A stretch of DNA of 6,779 nt from Bacteroidota bacterium (GCA_030540495.1 JAUNWC010000085.1:1-6779); one strand, 5' to 3'; positions 1 to 6,500 are shown, counted from the first letter of the stretch. Notes: generated by a model not told the origin, from the letters alone. A program made the numbers and translations.

Positions 1-6
1 AGCCCG

Positions 7-29
7 AAAAAGCCCTTTTTAAAAAGGCT
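7..29 (-). terminator. Possible rho-independent terminator after the exosortase gene
   Basis: Read on the minus strand, AGCC at 29-26 can pair with GGCT at 14-11, around a TTTTTAAAAA palindrome and with one bulged base (position 15). A short T run follows (complement of 7-10). It lies about 50 bases beyond the exosortase stop codon, where a terminator is expected. The stem is short and AT-rich, and the window edge hides what follows, so this is tentative. No ATG start on the minus strand is present in 1-80, so no further gene of that operon begins inside the window. Confidence 0.4.
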
Positions 30-80
30 AAGTCGCTGATAATCAAGCAAAGTTTATCAAATTTGAGTTTTTAGAGCAAG

Positions 81-737
81 TTATCGTTTTTCTTGATATT
101 TTATTTTTTCTTGTAATTTTTCTTCCTTTTTGGCTTTTTTCTTGTCTATTAGGCTAAGCCAAAACAACCACATAACAAAAATTATAACATACATGGCAGG
201 ACGAGCAACCCAATCGTGTATAGGGTGAAACAAAGAGGCATTGACAGAAAAAATACCCGTAAGAATTAGCACCCTAAGAATATTTGCAAACAAGAGAATA
301 ATTGCTCCAAACAAATAATAAAATATTTTCCCAAACCATTTGCCTCTACAAAGTATCATAACCAAAGCCCATTGCAAAAGTTGTTTTACTCCTGAGCAAT
401 CGTCTATTACTGTCATTATTGCATAATATTGTTTGACCCCCTCCTCGCTTAAAGTATAAAAGTAATAAGAAGTATCCGCTATATCAAAACTTCTATTCGT
501 AAATAAAGAAATAAAAGGAGTGGAAGCCTTATAAACCAAATTGGTAAAAAAATCAAACACTTCCTTAGTGTATGGACCAAATATCCAAGTATTCATATTT
601 GCATTCCAATAAAGAATATGGAAGGTTATAGTGGCAACAAAAAACAAAAGAGTATCCTTAATAATAGTTCTGTTTGATTTTACTTGCCAAATTTTCTGTA
701 TCTCTGTCTTTATAGTTAAAAAAAAATTCATAAACAT
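81..737 (-). CDS. Exosortase/archaeosortase-family membrane transpeptidase, compact form
   Basis: This 218-residue, strongly hydrophobic protein carries the three conserved elements of the exosortase/archaeosortase family. They are Cys114 in DDCSGVKQ, Arg155 in ANILRV, and His174 (or His171) in HPIHDW, each at or in a membrane segment as the family requires. Hydrophobic segments lie near residues 28-45, 105-130, 136-162 and 181-198. A lysine/glutamate-rich tail (199-218) probably faces the cytoplasm. Family members cleave a C-terminal sorting signal (PEP-CTERM-like) on secreted proteins and pass the protein to a surface anchor. At 218 residues it is shorter than the roughly 280-residue proteobacterial exosortases but fits the compact Bacteroidota forms. 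No substrate protein or exopolysaccharide gene is visible next to it. The first ATG (735-737) lies about 12 bases downstream of the likely transcription start; Met3 is an alternative. The family call is firm, but the subtype and substrate are unknown. Confidence 0.85.
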   Translation of the reverse strand: MFMNFFLTIKTEIQKIWQVKSNRTIIKDTLLFFVATITFHILYWNANMNTWIFGPYTKEVFDFFTNLVYKASTPFISLFTNRSFDIADTSYYFYTLSEEGVKQYYAIMTVIDDCSGVKQLLQWALVMILCRGKWFGKIFYYLFGAIILLFANILRVLILTGIFSVNASLFHPIHDWVARPAMYVIIFVMWLFWLSLIDKKKAKKEEKLQEKIKYQEKR

Positions 738-754
738 TGTATTTATATGATTTG

Positions 755-762
755 CAAAGATA
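755..762 (-). promoter_or_regulatory. -7 box of the exosortase promoter
   Basis: On the minus strand this reads TATCTTTG followed by C, an exact match to the Bacteroidota -7 consensus TAnnTTTG. It lies 17 bases upstream of the ATG, which implies a very short leader. I see no clear -33 TTTG at the expected distance. Confidence 0.6.
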
Positions 763-844
763 GGAATAATAATTCATATTTCATCTATTATTTTTCTTTT
801 CAAAAAAAGTTATCTAATACTTTTCTTATTTTGTTTGTCTTTCG

Positions 845-852
845 TATATTTG
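845..852 (+). promoter_or_regulatory. -7 box of the nhaD promoter
   Basis: TATATTTG followed by C matches the Bacteroidota TAnnTTTG box and lies about 50 bases upstream of the nhaD ATG. The -33 element is not obvious; the TTTG ending at 833 is too close. Together with the box at 755-762 it makes this gap a divergent promoter region. Confidence 0.6.
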
Positions 853-901
853 CACCTTAAAATTTTTAAACACTATGTATTAACAAAAAGAATTTTTAAT
901 T

Positions 902-2227
902 ATGACAAGTGCTATGATTATTATGGTTGTTGTGTTTGTGATTGGATACTTCTTCATTGCGATGGAGCATACTTTCAAAATCAACAAGACGGCAACTGCC
1001 CTTTTGCTTGCGGTTGCTATGTGGACGCTTTATGTTGCCATAGGAGGTTTTAATGCTCAGGAAGGACATGGAGTGTTGATTGAGGCTTTGGGAGATACGG
1101 CAGAGATTCTATTCTTCCTACTTGGAGCCATGACAATAGTAGAGACCATTGACCAACATGGAGGTTTTTCTATTATCACTGACAGAATAACCACAAGAAG
1201 CAAAAGGAAATTACTTTGGACGATTTCCATTCTTACTTTCTTTATGTCAGCAGTCTTAGACAATCTTACTACTTCTATTGTAATGTGTGCTTTGCTAAGG
1301 AAACTTGTTGCTGATAAAAGAGACCGTTGGTTGTTTGGCGGTGCTATTATTTTGGCAGCAAACTCTGGTGGAGCCTGGTCTCCGATAGGAGATGTTACCA
1401 CTATTATGCTTTGGATTAAAGGTTGTATAACTGCTCCGGGCGTGATAAAAGAGACTTTCGTTGCCTCTATAGTTTGTTTGATTGTTCCTACTTTGGGAAT
1501 TTCCACTATGCTAAAAGGAGAGTTGGAAAAAGTGCCTGAAATAGCAACTGGCAATTCAGTTAGTGCTGTTTCCAAACTTCAAAGCAAAATAGTACTTGGT
1601 GTTGGTGTAGGATTCTTATTATTTACCCCTGTTTTCAAAACCATAACCCATTTGCCTCCTTATATGGGCATTTTGCTTGGTTTGGGTGCTTTGTGGGTAG
1701 TTACTGAATTGATGCACAAACATTCACCAGAGGTTTATCAAAGAATGAATATAGGCAATGTGATTACAAGAGTTGATACTCCTTCTGTTTTGTTCTTCCT
1801 TGGTATTTTGATGGCGGTTTCTTGTCTATCAGATGCAGGACATTTGAAACTTTTGGCTCAAGGACTTGATGGCTTAGGCAATTTCTATCTAACGGATATT
1901 ATCATAGGTGCTTTGTCTTCTATTGTTGATAATGTGCCTTTGGTTGCTGCCGCTATGGGTATGTATGATATTGCCAATCCTTTGACCACCGACCCTACTT
2001 TGCATCACTTTGTAACCGATGGAGCATTTTGGTCATTCTTGGCTTATTGTGCTGGAACGGGTGGCAGTTTGCTTATCATAGGCTCTGCTGCTGGCGTTGC
2101 TGTTATGGGTATGGAGAAAATAGATTTTGTTTGGTATTTGAAACATATTTCTATTTGGGCTTTGTTAGGCTATCTTGCCGGAGCAGGAACATATATTTTG
2201 ATGTCTATGTTTATTTTTCATACTTAA
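902..2227 (+). CDS. nhaD: NhaD-type Na+/H+ antiporter
   Basis: This 441-residue polytopic inner-membrane protein belongs to the ArsB/NhaD branch of the ion transporter superfamily. It would expel Na+ (or Li+) in exchange for protons to control cytoplasmic pH and sodium. Family signatures in order are FFLLGAMTIVETIDQHGGF (71-89), the first Asp-Asn pair in SAVLDNLTTSIVM (D120-N121), NSGGAWSPIGDVTTIMLW (154-171), the second Asp-Asn pair in SSIVDNVPLVAA (D343-N344), and GTGGSLLIIGSAAGVAVMG (385-403). The two Asp-Asn repeats reflect the inverted two-half architecture of this fold. The spacing N154/D164/T166 equals that of residues I recall as important in Vibrio NhaD (N189/D199/T201); that link is from memory. 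The length is normal and nothing appears truncated. The ATG at 902 follows an A/T-rich leader without a Shine-Dalgarno sequence, and the in-frame protein begins directly with a membrane helix. It is monocistronic, with its own -7 box and its own terminator. Confidence 0.92.
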   Translation: MTSAMIIMVVVFVIGYFFIAMEHTFKINKTATALLLAVAMWTLYVAIGGFNAQEGHGVLIEALGDTAEILFFLLGAMTIVETIDQHGGFSIITDRITTRSKRKLLWTISILTFFMSAVLDNLTTSIVMCALLRKLVADKRDRWLFGGAIILAANSGGAWSPIGDVTTIMLWIKGCITAPGVIKETFVASIVCLIVPTLGISTMLKGELEKVPEIATGNSVSAVSKLQSKIVLGVGVGFLLFTPVFKTITHLPPYMGILLGLGALWVVTELMHKHSPEVYQRMNIGNVITRVDTPSVLFFLGILMAVSCLSDAGHLKLLAQGLDGLGNFYLTDIIIGALSSIVDNVPLVAAAMGMYDIANPLTTDPTLHHFVTDGAFWSFLAYCAGTGGSLLIIGSAAGVAVMGMEKIDFVWYLKHISIWALLGYLAGAGTYILMSMFIFHT

Positions 2228-2247
2228 TAAATAAGAAAATATAAAGC

Positions 2248-2286
2248 AGAAACATCGGCTTATAAAAACTATAAGCCGATGTTTCT
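2248..2286 (+). terminator. Strong hairpin terminator after nhaD
   Basis: A perfect 17-bp inverted repeat (2248-2264 with 2270-2286) encloses a 5-base loop, AAAAC. It starts 20 bases after the nhaD stop codon. The 3' arm ends in TTTCTTT, a modest U tract. It would end nhaD transcription before the tRNA promoter. Confidence 0.8.
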
Positions 2287-2357
2287 TTACTATGTTTATA
2301 AGTTACAGCCACAGCCTATCATAACCAATAATTTTTTCAAAAAAAAGTCTAATAAAT

Positions 2358-2388
2358 TTTGCGAGTTATAAAAAAAGTTGTACTTTTG
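2358..2388 (+). promoter_or_regulatory. Consensus Bacteroidota promoter for the tRNA block
   Basis: The -33 element TTTG (2358-2361) is separated by 19 bases from the -7 element TACTTTTG (2381-2388), a complete match to the Bacteroidota primary sigma-factor promoter. Transcription would start near 2394, about a dozen bases before tRNA-Cys. This is the clearest promoter in the window. Confidence 0.85.
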
Positions 2389-2406
2389 CAAACTGAAAAC
2401 AGAGAT

Positions 2407-2477
2407 GGTCTCTTGACCGAGTGGTTAGGTGCCGGTCTGCAAAACCGTTTACTCCGGTTCGAATCCGGAAGAGACCT
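2407..2477 (+). tRNA. tRNA-Cys (anticodon GCA)
   Basis: A full cloverleaf can be drawn by hand. The acceptor stem is 2407-2413 with 2470-2476 (7 bp). A short D stem pairs ACC (2416-2418) with GGT (2428-2430). The anticodon stem is 2432-2436 with 2444-2448; its first pair is a C/U mismatch. The loop contains GCA at 2439-2441. The variable loop has four bases, and the T arm TCCGG/CCGGA encloses the standard loop TTCGAAT. The discriminator base is U (2477), the hallmark of tRNA-Cys. CCA is not encoded and must be added by nucleotidyltransferase, as is usual in Bacteroidota. Confidence 0.96.
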
Positions 2478-2486
2478 CGTAAGAAC

Positions 2487-2521
2487 AAAGAGCGATAAAG
2501 GAAGTTATTTTATCGCTTTTT
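2487..2521 (+). terminator. Hairpin with T tract between the two tRNAs
   Basis: AGCGATAAA (2491-2499) pairs with TTTATCGCT (2509-2517). Flanking AAAG/TTTT extends the stem, the loop is seven bases, and the 3' side runs into five T's. It looks like an intrinsic terminator after tRNA-Cys. However, I see no TAnnTTTG promoter between it and tRNA-Arg, so it may act as a partial terminator or as a processing signal in a shared precursor. Confidence 0.6.
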
Positions 2522-2538
2522 AGACAGGGAAAAGAAAA

Positions 2539-2612
2539 GGTCCCATAGCTTAACTGAATAGAGCACTTGACTACGGATCAAGAGGTTGAAGGTTTGAATC
2601 CTTCTGGGATCA
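2539..2612 (+). tRNA. tRNA-Arg (anticodon ACG)
   Basis: The acceptor stem is 2539-2545 with 2605-2611, including one G-U pair, and the discriminator is A2612. The D stem GCTT/GAGC (2548-2551 with 2561-2564) encloses loop AACTGAATA. The anticodon stem is 2566-2570 with 2578-2582, with anticodon ACG at 2573-2575. The variable loop is AGGTT. The T stem GAAGG/CCTTC encloses loop TTTGAAT. The anticodon A34 is normally deaminated to inosine by TadA to read CGU, CGC and CGA. Oddly, position 19 is A (2557) where G is near-universal, and position 56 is T (2595) where C is near-universal. The two changes keep the 19-56 tertiary pair as A-U. CCA is not encoded. No separate promoter is seen; it is probably co-transcribed with tRNA-Cys. 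Confidence 0.95.
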
Positions 2613-2616
2613 CAAG

Positions 2617-2655
2617 AAAAGCGAGCAAACTTCTTTAGAAGTTTGCTCGCTTTTT
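2617..2655. terminator. Bidirectional terminator between tRNA-Arg and cstA
   Basis: A near-perfect palindrome of up to 17 bp per arm is centred on 2635/2636. Its GC-rich core is GCGAGCAAAC (2621-2630) against GTTTGCTCGC (2641-2650). AAAA precedes it and TTTTT follows, so each strand has a U tract after the stem. It lies 5 bases beyond tRNA-Arg and 18 bases beyond the cstA stop codon, so it can end both convergent transcripts. Confidence 0.88.
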
Positions 2656-2672
2656 GTTCTTTTTTGCACTGC

Positions 2673-4130
2673 TTATTGATTTATAGATTTTAAATTTTGT
2701 TTCCTGTAATTCTTTGCCCAATAAATAAATATTCCCAAGAAAACTACTGCCACCAATATTCCACAAGCAACGCTAAGAGTGTAGTTTAGATGAAAACCCT
2801 CTGGAGCGGAAAGTATGTAAGTAAAACAAACACAGGTCATAAACATAGCAGGAATAATGGTGATAAAGAAATTCTTATGTTCTTTGAACAAATAAACCGT
2901 ACAAGCCCAAAGAGTAAATATGCTTAAAGTCTGGTTGCTCCAAGCAAAATATCTCCAAAGTACATCTGATTTTAAGTTCATTACAAGAAAAGTAACTGCA
3001 AAAATAGGCAAAGCCACAGCCAAACGTTTCCACAAAGGTTTTTGGTCAAAGTGGAGAAAATCTGCTACAATAAGTCTTCCACTCCTTAAGGCAGTATCTC
3101 CGCTTGTTATAGGAGCGACAACCACTCCTATTATTGCCAAAATGCCTCCAAACGTTCCAAGCCATCCTTTGCATATTGCAGAGACTATTTCCGCTGTTTC
3201 GTGTCCTTGTGCTGCATATTTTTGCAATGCTTCTATTCCATTGGCACAATCTGGGAACATACTTGCAAAGAAAGAAGATGCACTGGCTGCCCAAATCAAA
3301 GCGACTACTCCTTCGGTTATCATGGCTCCATAGAAAATCCTTCTGCCATATTTTTCGTTGGTAATACATCTTGCCATAAGAGGAGATTGTGTAGCATGAA
3401 AACCACTTATTGCTCCACAAGCAATGGAAACGAACATCATAGGAAAGATAGGTAAATTCTTAGGATGCATATCTTTTAAATTTTCCCAAACCTCAGGAAT
3501 AGGTGCGTTGGTACGAAAGATGGAAAACAATAGTCCAAGTGCCATAAAAATAAATATAAAACCAAAGATTGGGTATATTTTTCCTATTATTTTATCCACA
3601 GGCAAAAGTGTTGCAAGTATGTAGTAAGCAAATACAATAACGGCAAACAAAGTAACGCTTATGCTTGGCAACAATCCGTGCAAAAGGGCTGCAGGTTGAG
3701 AAACAAACACGGCTCCCACCATTATCAATAATACTATGGTAAAAAGTAACATTATGGTTTTTACTCCTTTGCCAAGTTGAGAACCGACTATTTCTGTAAG
3801 GGATGCTCCGTTTTGTCTTATACTTATCATAGCGGAAATAAAATCATGCACCGCTCCTCCAAAAATACAACCAAAAACTATCCAAAGAAATGCAGATGGA
3901 CCAAACATTATGCCCATAACTGCTCCAAAAATAGGTCCAGTGCCGGCTATGTTAAGAAATTGTATAAGAAAAAGTTTCCACCAAGGCATAGGAATATAAT
4001 CCACTCCATCGGGGTTGACTACAGCAGGAGTCTTTCTGTTGTAATCTGTTTTGAAAACCTTTTCTACAAACTTGCCGTATGTAAAATAACCAACTATCAA
4101 AAGTAATAAAGCAATAATAAAACTAATCAT
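2673..4130 (-). CDS. cstA: CstA-family carbon starvation protein / nutrient transporter (short form)
   Basis: This 485-residue polytopic inner-membrane protein has about a dozen or more hydrophobic segments and the CstA signatures. They are QFLNIAGTGPIFGAVMG (57-73), GAVHDFISAMISIRQNGAS (92-110), CGAISGFHATQSPLMARC (238-255), PITSGDTALRSGRLIVADF (340-358) and LWRYFAWSNQTLSIFTLW (391-408). In enterobacteria CstA and its relative BtsT take up pyruvate, and CstA has also been linked to peptide uptake during carbon limitation. The substrate here cannot be read from sequence. It is about 200 residues shorter than E. coli CstA (about 700) but runs from the N-terminal helix through the C-terminal motif without a frameshift, so it looks like the short family form rather than a truncation. 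The ATG at 4128-4130 lies 22 bases downstream of a good -7 box. It is monocistronic, convergent with the tRNAs and divergent from lnt. Confidence 0.9.
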   Translation of the reverse strand: MISFIIALLLLIVGYFTYGKFVEKVFKTDYNRKTPAVVNPDGVDYIPMPWWKLFLIQFLNIAGTGPIFGAVMGIMFGPSAFLWIVFGCIFGGAVHDFISAMISIRQNGASLTEIVGSQLGKGVKTIMLLFTIVLLIMVGAVFVSQPAALLHGLLPSISVTLFAVIVFAYYILATLLPVDKIIGKIYPIFGFIFIFMALGLLFSIFRTNAPIPEVWENLKDMHPKNLPIFPMMFVSIACGAISGFHATQSPLMARCITNEKYGRRIFYGAMITEGVVALIWAASASSFFASMFPDCANGIEALQKYAAQGHETAEIVSAICKGWLGTFGGILAIIGVVVAPITSGDTALRSGRLIVADFLHFDQKPLWKRLAVALPIFAVTFLVMNLKSDVLWRYFAWSNQTLSIFTLWACTVYLFKEHKNFFITIIPAMFMTCVCFTYILSAPEGFHLNYTLSVACGILVAVVFLGIFIYWAKNYRKQNLKSINQ

Positions 4131-4152
4131 AATGACAATATTTTTTACTTTG

Positions 4153-4185
4153 CAAAATTAGAATATTTTAATCTTTGTTGTCAAA
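4153..4185 (-). promoter_or_regulatory. Promoter of cstA
   Basis: On the minus strand, TTTG (4185-4182) is followed after 21 bases by TAATTTTG (4160-4153) and then C. This matches the Bacteroidota -33/-7 pattern at slightly long spacing. The leader before the cstA ATG would be under 20 bases. No catabolite-control operator could be recognised. Confidence 0.7.
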
Positions 4186-4246
4186 ATCTCTAATTCTTTT
4201 TTTTAGAAAAGAAACAAATAAACAAAGAGTTTGTTATAAAAAATTG

Positions 4247-4254
4247 TAATTTTG
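4247..4254 (+). promoter_or_regulatory. -7 box of the lnt promoter
   Basis: TAATTTTG followed by C matches the Bacteroidota -7 consensus, 40 bases upstream of the lnt ATG. The nearest upstream TTTG (4230-4233) is only 13 bases away, too close for a standard -33 element, so the promoter may be weak or depend on other contacts. Confidence 0.6.
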
Positions 4255-4294
4255 CGAACCACTTTATTTTGTACAAAAAAATACAGATTGATAT

Positions 4295-5890
4295 ATGACC
4301 AAAAAGAAGTTATTGTTAATATCCTTGCTTTCGGGAGTTTTGCAAACTTTGTCTTGGGTAGGCAATATGATGTTTGCTCCCTTAATGTTGTTAGCCTTTG
4401 TTCCTCTTTTGTTTGTAGAGGATTTTATTTTAAAGAACAAAGATTCTTTTTCCAAAGGTGCTGTCTTTACTTATTCTTATCCGGCTTTCTTTTTGTTTTG
4501 TATTACTCAAACTTGGTGGATAAGCAAAGCCTCTTTGGTTGGTTTGGTTGTGCCTTTTTTTGAAGCCTGCTTTATGGCTTTGGTTTTTCAAGTCTATCAT
4601 TTTTGCAGAAAAGTTTCCAACTACAACACAGGCTCTTATTTCTTTTTGATTCTGTTTTGGTTGTTGTTTGAGTATGTGCAGTTTAATTGGGATGTCAATT
4701 TTCCTTGGCTCAATCTCGGCAACACCTTTGCCAACTATCCTTTTCTTGTACAGTGGTATAGTATTACGGGAATGGAAGGAGGCAGTATTTGGGTATTGCT
4801 TTGCAACATAGTTATTTACCTATCCTTAAGGAAAAGAAAAAAAATATATATTGCCATTATAGTCTTATTTCTGCCAATGATATGCTCGGCTTGTATGTGG
4901 TTTGCTTATTCGGACGACAACAAAAAAAATACCGCTGAGGTGGTAGTTGTTCAACCCAACCTTGACCCATATACAGAGCAATATGACCTTGAACCTCATC
5001 AAGTTATAGAACGCTCTTTAAAACTAATAAAACCTTTGATGGACGACAGAGTAGATTATGTACTTATGCCCGAGAGTGCTATACAAGAATATGCCTGGGA
5101 GGAATACATAGACAAAGTGCCAAGTGTGTGTCAACTAAATGACTTTGTAAATCAATACAAAAAAGCCGAGGTAATAGCCGGTTTGTCCTCAAGAAGATTG
5201 TTGCCAAAGGGAGTTAAAACTCAGGCAGCAAGACCTTTTGCTGATATAAGAGACAGATATTACGAGTCTTGCAACATAGTAATAGATATACCAAGGAGTG
5301 GAAAGAAAGAAGATTTTGCCATACATCATAAAACAATACTTACAGTGGGAGTGGAAAAAATGCCTTTCAAAAAATATCTTTCCTTTGTGGAAAAATTTGC
5401 TCTAAACTTAGGAGGAACAATAGGCACTTTGGGTACGGATAGCAACACTGTGGTATTTGCCTCAAAGACCAAGCCTATAATCGTTGGCACTGCTATTTGT
5501 TATGAATCTGTTGATGGCGACTATGTTAGAAAATTTGTTAAAGAGGGAGCAAACTTGCTTTTTGTTGCTACCAATGATGGTTGGTGGGGTAATACGGCAG
5601 GACATAGACAACATTTTTCTTTTTCGCGTTTGAGGGCAATAGAAAATCGCAGGTATGTTGCTCGCTCAGCCAATACGGGCATTTCAGCATTTATTTCTCC
5701 AAGGGGTGAGGTATTGCAAAAGACTCCTTATTGGCAACAAGCCGCCTTAAATGCCTCTCTTCCTTTGCAAACAAGTCAAACTTTCTATACCAAACATGGC
5801 GATTTGCTTATAAAACCTATATCTTTCTTTGCAGTCCTATTATTGCTTTATTCCATAATTATTAATAAGGTAAGAAGAAAAGAGAGATAG
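4295..5890 (+). CDS. lnt: Apolipoprotein N-acyltransferase
   Basis: Lnt transfers an acyl chain from phospholipid to the N-terminal cysteine of diacylated lipoproteins, the last step of lipoprotein maturation at the inner membrane. At 531 residues it is close to E. coli Lnt (512). The N-terminal part (about 6-205) is a set of membrane helices, the middle (about 215-490) is the periplasmic nitrilase-like domain, and a final helix lies at 507-524. The triad is visible: Glu260 in LMPES, Lys346 in HHKTILTVG and Cys402 in GTAICYES. Glu354, eight residues after the lysine, and Glu404, two after the cysteine, match the accessory glutamates at E. coli 343 and 389. The motif ATNDGWWGNTAGHRQHFSFS (425-444) and ARSANTGISAFISPRG (456-471) are also typical. 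The ATG at 4295 gives a short basic MTKKK start before the first helix; no Shine-Dalgarno sequence is present. Its presence implies triacylated lipoproteins and a Gram-negative envelope. Confidence 0.96.
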   Translation: MTKKKLLLISLLSGVLQTLSWVGNMMFAPLMLLAFVPLLFVEDFILKNKDSFSKGAVFTYSYPAFFLFCITQTWWISKASLVGLVVPFFEACFMALVFQVYHFCRKVSNYNTGSYFFLILFWLLFEYVQFNWDVNFPWLNLGNTFANYPFLVQWYSITGMEGGSIWVLLCNIVIYLSLRKRKKIYIAIIVLFLPMICSACMWFAYSDDNKKNTAEVVVVQPNLDPYTEQYDLEPHQVIERSLKLIKPLMDDRVDYVLMPESAIQEYAWEEYIDKVPSVCQLNDFVNQYKKAEVIAGLSSRRLLPKGVKTQAARPFADIRDRYYESCNIVIDIPRSGKKEDFAIHHKTILTVGVEKMPFKKYLSFVEKFALNLGGTIGTLGTDSNTVVFASKTKPIIVGTAICYESVDGDYVRKFVKEGANLLFVATNDGWWGNTAGHRQHFSFSRLRAIENRRYVARSANTGISAFISPRGEVLQKTPYWQQAALNASLPLQTSQTFYTKHGDLLIKPISFFAVLLLLYSIIINKVRRKER

Positions 5891-5891
5891 A

Positions 5892-6003
5892 TAGGTTGGA
5901 GGCGTTACCTTCTTATTATAGGTTAATATAAGTTAGCATAGGAGTGCATAGCCGTTATATAATAACCTATGCTAACCTATAAGGAGGCTAAGCCTCCAAC
6001 TTA
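5892..6003. repeat. Nested palindromic element between lnt and rnpB
   Basis: The element is bounded by a 12-position terminal inverted repeat (5892-5903 with 5992-6003, one G-T position). Inside is an 11-bp inverted repeat, GTTAGCATAGG (5932-5942) with CCTATGCTAAC (5966-5976). A further 10-bp pair, TTATAGGTTA (5916-5925) with TAACCTATAA (5973-5982), partly competes with it. A local hairpin GGAGGC-TAA-GCCTCC (5983-5997) competes with the outer arms. ATAGGTT occurs twice on the left (5891-5897, 5918-5924) and its complement twice on the right (5964-5970, 5974-5980). It starts just after the lnt stop codon and has no coding content. It could be a MITE-like or REP-like repeat, a bidirectional terminator, or both. 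No target-site duplication is evident. Confidence 0.65.
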
Positions 6004-6025
6004 ACTAACCCATAAAAATAAAACG

Positions 6026-6044
6026 AAAAAAAGAAAAGAGTATC
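6026..6044 (-). terminator. Termination site at the rnpB 3' end
   Basis: The 3' strand of rnpB helix P1 (6044-6033) is directly followed on the minus strand by seven U's (complement of 6026-6032). No separate hairpin lies between, so the end of P1 plus this U run probably defines the transcript end. Confidence 0.55.
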
Positions 6045-6412
6045 TATAAGCCGGGTTCTGTCTAAGTTCTATCATTAATCTGGGTCTTTTTTTGCAAAAA
6101 GACTCTATCGTCCTACCCCTCAACAATGCCGAGCAAGCATTATAATGTTGATATATTTGGACTTTCAACGCATAAGGTTTGCACAAAAAGATTATCACTA
6201 ACCTTTCCTACGGGCTCTTACCCCGATTTTTCACCCTTACCGCAAAAAAAGATTACGGCGGTTATTTTCTGTTGCACTTTCTGTCATAAACTTTTTGGTT
6301 GTTTTTCAACCATCAAGCCTATGCCTGTCCGTTAGGCAGTATGCTGCTCTGTGTTGCCCGGACTTTCCTCTCCAAAGAACTTGTTTTGTAGCGATAGAAT
6401 GATACTCTTTTC
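6033..6412 (-). ncRNA. rnpB: RNase P RNA, bacterial class A
   Basis: This is the catalytic RNA of ribonuclease P, which with the RnpA protein removes 5' leaders from pre-tRNAs. Read on the minus strand, the conserved regions appear in order. GAGGAAAGTCCGGGCAACAC, part of the P4 5' strand and first conserved region, lies within 6345-6372. AGGGTGAAA, then GGTAAGAGCCCGTAGGAAAG, lie within about 6195-6236. ACAGAACCCGGCTTAT, the 3' conserved region and P4 3' strand, is at 6046-6061. The ends are set by a perfect 12-bp P1 helix, 6401-6412 with 6033-6044. The total of about 380 nt is normal for class A RNAs. Small open frames inside it, on either strand, are not genes. Exact mature ends are inferred from P1. 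Confidence 0.96.
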
Positions 6413-6431
6413 CCATTGCTGAATACGAAAG

Positions 6432-6439
6432 CAAAATTA
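6432..6439 (-). promoter_or_regulatory. -7 box of the rnpB promoter
   Basis: On the minus strand this reads TAATTTTG followed by C, 19 bases before the P1 helix begins. Transcription would start about a dozen bases before the mature 5' end. A -33 element is not evident. Confidence 0.65.
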
Positions 6440-6500
6440 AATAAAAATATTTTAATTCATATTTTTTTATTCTAAAAACTCAAAAATAAACAAAAAACAC

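Noticed and set aside
835..1053. A plus-strand frame starting before nhaD and overlapping its 5' end
   Set aside because: It uses a TTG start that falls within or upstream of the nhaD promoter box, and its translation is Cys/Tyr-rich without protein-like character.
1057..1575. A 172-codon open frame on the minus strand inside nhaD
   Set aside because: It lies wholly within the well-supported NhaD frame on the other strand, has no family resemblance and has no -7 box; it is a shadow.
2287..2357. Possible riboswitch or small RNA between the nhaD terminator and the tRNA promoter
   Set aside because: Apart from AT-rich sequence there is no stem, conserved core or promoter that I can support.
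2920..3624. Several plus-strand open frames antisense to cstA
   Set aside because: All are complementary to the CstA frame, whose family motifs run through the same bases; none has its own promoter.
5892..6003. CRISPR repeats or a tRNA/attachment site in the post-lnt element
   Set aside because: The repeats are short inverted and mirrored units without regular spacers, and there is no tRNA-like sequence or nearby integrase.
6001..6335. Two short open frames (6001-6198 minus and 6126-6335 plus)
   Set aside because: Both lie mostly within rnpB and would require translating the conserved RNase P RNA core.
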